Shown here: positions 3,768-6,111 of the stretch, piece by piece | How positions within the stretch are numbered: the first letter of the stretch is position 1 | How the letters are laid out: each line of letters opens with the position of its first letter | Origin: an uncultured Endomicrobiia bacterium | Lineage (GTDB): Bacteria; Elusimicrobiota; Endomicrobiia; Endomicrobiales; Endomicrobiaceae | Reading direction: 5' to 3' | Assembly (NCBI GenBank): GCA_905236115.1 | Contig: CAJOOL010000184.1 | Coordinates: forward strand, 1 to 6,111 | DNA length: 6,111 nt | Program-made: the position numbers and the translations under genes | Notes under the pieces: model-generated | What the model was told of the DNA's origin: nothing | The model's database searches: none | Seen by the model: the letters and a program-made list of their open reading frames with translations, nothing else

Positions 3768-6111
3768 ATGTCAAACAAATTTAAGTATTTTTTAAATCAG
3801 AACGGAAGTTTTGTTATTGAAAACTATAACCTTGCACCGACGTTTGCAAGTTTCTTTCCGGGCATTGCAGGGGTAAAAGGTATTCCGATATGGGCATATT
3901 ATGTCAACAGAGCACAGGGCATTTCCACATTCGGTATAAAAAACAAAAACTATGCAATAATGGAATTTTATCCCGCAAATACGGCTTACAGCCTTGTAAG
4001 CACTTTCGGTTTCAGAACATTTTTTAAAATCAAAAAAGGTTCCGAAATAATCTGTTACGAACCTTTCAAAAATAATTCCGCCGACACCAAAAATATAAAA
4101 CAGACAATGACGATTTCCGCTTATGATTTAACCATAGAAGAAATAAATACGGAAATCGGAATTAAAACAAAAGTAAATTATTTTACGCTTCCCAATCAGC
4201 CGCTGGCAGGCCTTTTAAGAAAAGTTTCCGTGGAAAATATTTCCGGTGAAAATATTCAGATAGAAATTGTTGACGGTATGCCGAAACTTATTCCTTATTA
4301 TGTTAATTCCTGGGCACAGAAATTTATGTCCACCACCATACAGGCATGGACGAAAGTTGACAACTTTGATAAAACAGGCGTCCCCTTTTACAGGCTGAAA
4401 GTTGAAACGGCCGACAGCTCGGAAGTTGTGGAAATTACCGAAGGAAACTTTTTCTATTCTTTTACCGAGGATAAAAAATTGCAGCAGGCAGACATAATAA
4501 TTGACCCCGATATAATTTTCGGTTCCAATACGGGTCTTTCTTATCCGGAAAAATTATTTAACGAAAATTTTAAATATCCTCAGTCGCAGTTTGCCGATAA
4601 TAAATATCCTGCAGCATTCAGCTGTGTAAAACAGAATTTAAAAGCAGGCGGTTCAACGGATATTTATTCCGTTTTCGGCCATATAGACAGTGTCAAATCT
4701 TTAAATCAATATGTAAAAAAACTTGATAAAAAATATTTTGAAACAAAACAGGAAGAAAATAAAAATCTCATCAATTCCATTACTTCAAATATGGCGACAA
4801 AGTCCGCAATACCTCAGTTTGATATGTATTGCAGACAGAACTATCTTGACAACGTTATGAGAGGCGGTCTTCCGATAGAGTTCAAATACAACAATAAATC
4901 CGCAATGTATTATGTGTTTTCCAGAAAGCACGGAGATTTGGAAAGAGATTACAACGAGTTTCAGGTCTCGCCGAATTACTATTCGCAGGGCAACGGAAAT
5001 TTCAGAGACGTCAATCAGAACAGAAGAAAAGATATTTTCTTCAATCCAAATGTTAAAGACAGTGCTGTAAAAATATTTTATAATCTGCTTCAGATAGACG
5101 GTGGAAATCCTTTGGTAGTTAAAGGAACGCTTTTTGTTCTTGATACAGAGAGCGAAGAATATAAAGAACTTTTAAACGATTTATCAAATAAACAGGATGA
5201 AGAAAAACTTAACAACTTTTTTGCCAAACCTTTTGAACCCGGCTCTTTGGCCGTGTTTATGGAGTTTTCAAAAATTAAGACGAAAATAAAAACGGAAGAT
5301 TTTATTTCCAAAGCGGTTACAAGTGCCAAAGCTCAAAACGATGCCGATTTCGGAGAAGGTTATTGGGTAGATCACTGGAAATATAATTTTGATTTATTGG
5401 AAAGTTTCCTTGCCGTTTATCCCGATAAGAAAAAAGATTTGTTTTTTAACGATAAATCTTTCATTTATTACGACTCCGACCATTATGTAGTTCCCAGAGC
5501 AAATAAATATGTTTTAACACCGAAAGGAACTATCCGTCAATATGCTTCCGTTGCACAGTGTGGCGAGAAAAAGACATTAATTTCTTCAAGAAAAATCAAT
5601 CCAAACGCATTAAGAACGGATAACGGCAAAGGTGATATTTATTATACCACGCTTGCTTCAAAGTTTGTTACCGTTATGACCGTAAAGTTCGCCACTTTGG
5701 ACAGCGAGGGAATAGGCATAGAAATGGAAGCCGATAAACCCGGCTGGTATGATTCCTTAAACGGTCTTCCCGGACTTTTCGGTTCCTCAACGCCGGAAGT
5801 TTTTGAGCTCAGGAAAATGATGCTTTTCTTTAAAGAACTTTTAAACGAAAACAAAAACGAAAAAATATTCGTTCCGTCCGAAGTTGCAAAATTCTTTAAA
5901 GGTATTTTAAATCTTTTCAATAAAAATTTATCTTCATTTGATTTCTGGAATGAATCTGCAACTTTAAAAGAAGAATACAGAAAATCCGTTTTGTTCGGTA
6001 TAAACGGAAAAGAAGAACAGCTTTCATCCGATACGATAATTGATTTCATTGAGAAAGCCGTTAAAAAAATAAATGCAGGTTTGAAGAAGGCCGTTGATCC
6101 GAAGACCGGAT
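3768..6111 (+). CDS. Cellobiose phosphorylase-like (GH94-like) protein, 3' end outside window
   Basis: The frame is open for 781 codons to the right edge. ATG 3768 has AGAGGG at 3758-3763. There is no signal peptide or membrane segment, so it is probably cytoplasmic. The N-terminal part (about 1-330) is strand-rich and contains IPIWAYYVNRAQGISTFGI (about 39-57), as expected for a beta-sandwich lead domain. After it come GNFRDVNQNRRKD (410-422), resembling the FRDxNQD segment of GH94 phosphorylases; GYWVDHWKYNFDLLE (531-545); and MEADKPGWYDSLNGLPGLFG (653-672), placed like the catalytic DWND region of that family, where Asp662 would be the acid candidate. I recall similar proteins of about 1,100 residues labelled cellobiose phosphorylase-like with no proven substrate. 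Phosphorolysis of a beta-glucoside is thus inference; an (alpha/alpha)6-barrel sugar enzyme is the safer statement. Codon use matches nrdD. No transporter or other sugar gene is visible nearby. Confidence 0.65.
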   Translation, partial: MSNKFKYFLNQNGSFVIENYNLAPTFASFFPGIAGVKGIPIWAYYVNRAQGISTFGIKNKNYAIMEFYPANTAYSLVSTFGFRTFFKIKKGSEIICYEPFKNNSADTKNIKQTMTISAYDLTIEEINTEIGIKTKVNYFTLPNQPLAGLLRKVSVENISGENIQIEIVDGMPKLIPYYVNSWAQKFMSTTIQAWTKVDNFDKTGVPFYRLKVETADSSEVVEITEGNFFYSFTEDKKLQQADIIIDPDIIFGSNTGLSYPEKLFNENFKYPQSQFADNKYPAAFSCVKQNLKAGGSTDIYSVFGHIDSVKSLNQYVKKLDKKYFETKQEENKNLINSITSNMATKSAIPQFDMYCRQNYLDNVMRGGLPIEFKYNNKSAMYYVFSRKHGDLERDYNEFQVSPNYYSQGNGNFRDVNQNRRKDIFFNPNVKDSAVKIFYNLLQIDGGNPLVVKGTLFVLDTESEEYKELLNDLSNKQDEEKLNNFFAKPFEPGSLAVFMEFSKIKTKIKTEDFISKAVTSAKAQNDADFGEGYWVDHWKYNFDLLESFLAVYPDKKKDLFFNDKSFIYYDSDHYVVPRANKYVLTPKGTIRQYASVAQCGEKKTLISSRKINPNALRTDNGKGDIYYTTLASKFVTVMTVKFATLDSEGIGIEMEADKPGWYDSLNGLPGLFGSSTPEVFELRKMMLFFKELLNENKNEKIFVPSEVAKFFKGILNLFNKNLSSFDFWNESATLKEEYRKSVLFGINGKEEQLSSDTIIDFIEKAVKKINAGLKKAVDPKTG

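Noticed and set aside
5090..6049. Minus-strand open frames of 79 and 135 codons at the right side
   Set aside because: They lie opposite the continuous GH94-like frame, which has recognisable motifs and runs to the window edge.

Overview
The window looks like chromosomal DNA of an AT-rich anaerobic bacterium. It carries an oxygen-sensitive class III ribonucleotide reductase (NrdD) and its radical-SAM activase (NrdG). AGA dominates the arginine codons, and the non-coding gaps are full of short repeats and palindromes. I cannot name the phylum from sequence alone. Gut-type lineages such as Elusimicrobiota, Gastranaerophilales-like Cyanobacteriota or Clostridia would all fit, and this is inference only.

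Layout: (1) 1-265, minus strand: the N-terminal part of a DUF4143-type AAA ATPase that runs off the left edge. (2) 266-736: a 471-bp divergent intergenic region. It holds a pair of 50-bp direct repeats 86 bp apart, a candidate minus-strand promoter, a small hairpin region, and the nrdD control region. The control region has a near-consensus sigma70-type promoter at 606-634, followed by two NrdR boxes at 647-662 and 678-693 that are offset by exactly 31 bp. (3) 737-2845: nrdD, complete, with an N-terminal ATP cone and a C-terminal glycyl-radical site (Gly677). (4) 2846-2996: a roughly 129-bp imperfect palindromic repeat lodged between nrdD and nrdG. (5) 2997-3590: nrdG, best started at GTG 2997 rather than at an upstream TTG inside the repeat; its C-terminus appears short. 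(6) 3591-3767: repeat-rich spacer with a candidate promoter and a 13-bp palindrome. (7) 3768 to the right edge: the first 781 codons of a large cytoplasmic protein resembling cellobiose phosphorylase (GH94-like), unfinished in the window.

How the genes work together: NrdG uses a 4Fe-4S cluster and S-adenosylmethionine to create the glycyl radical on NrdD. NrdD then makes deoxyribonucleotides without oxygen. The two genes are co-oriented and have no evident promoter between them, so they probably form one NrdR-controlled transcript, with the palindrome able to fold in the RNA between them. The ATPase and the GH94-like gene have no visible functional link to this pair. I found no rRNA, tRNA, CRISPR array, transposase or phage gene. 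The most noteworthy points are the paired NrdR boxes placed downstream of the promoter, the repeat that invades the nrdD-nrdG junction and creates a false N-terminal extension of nrdG, and the uncharacterised GH94-like enzyme.
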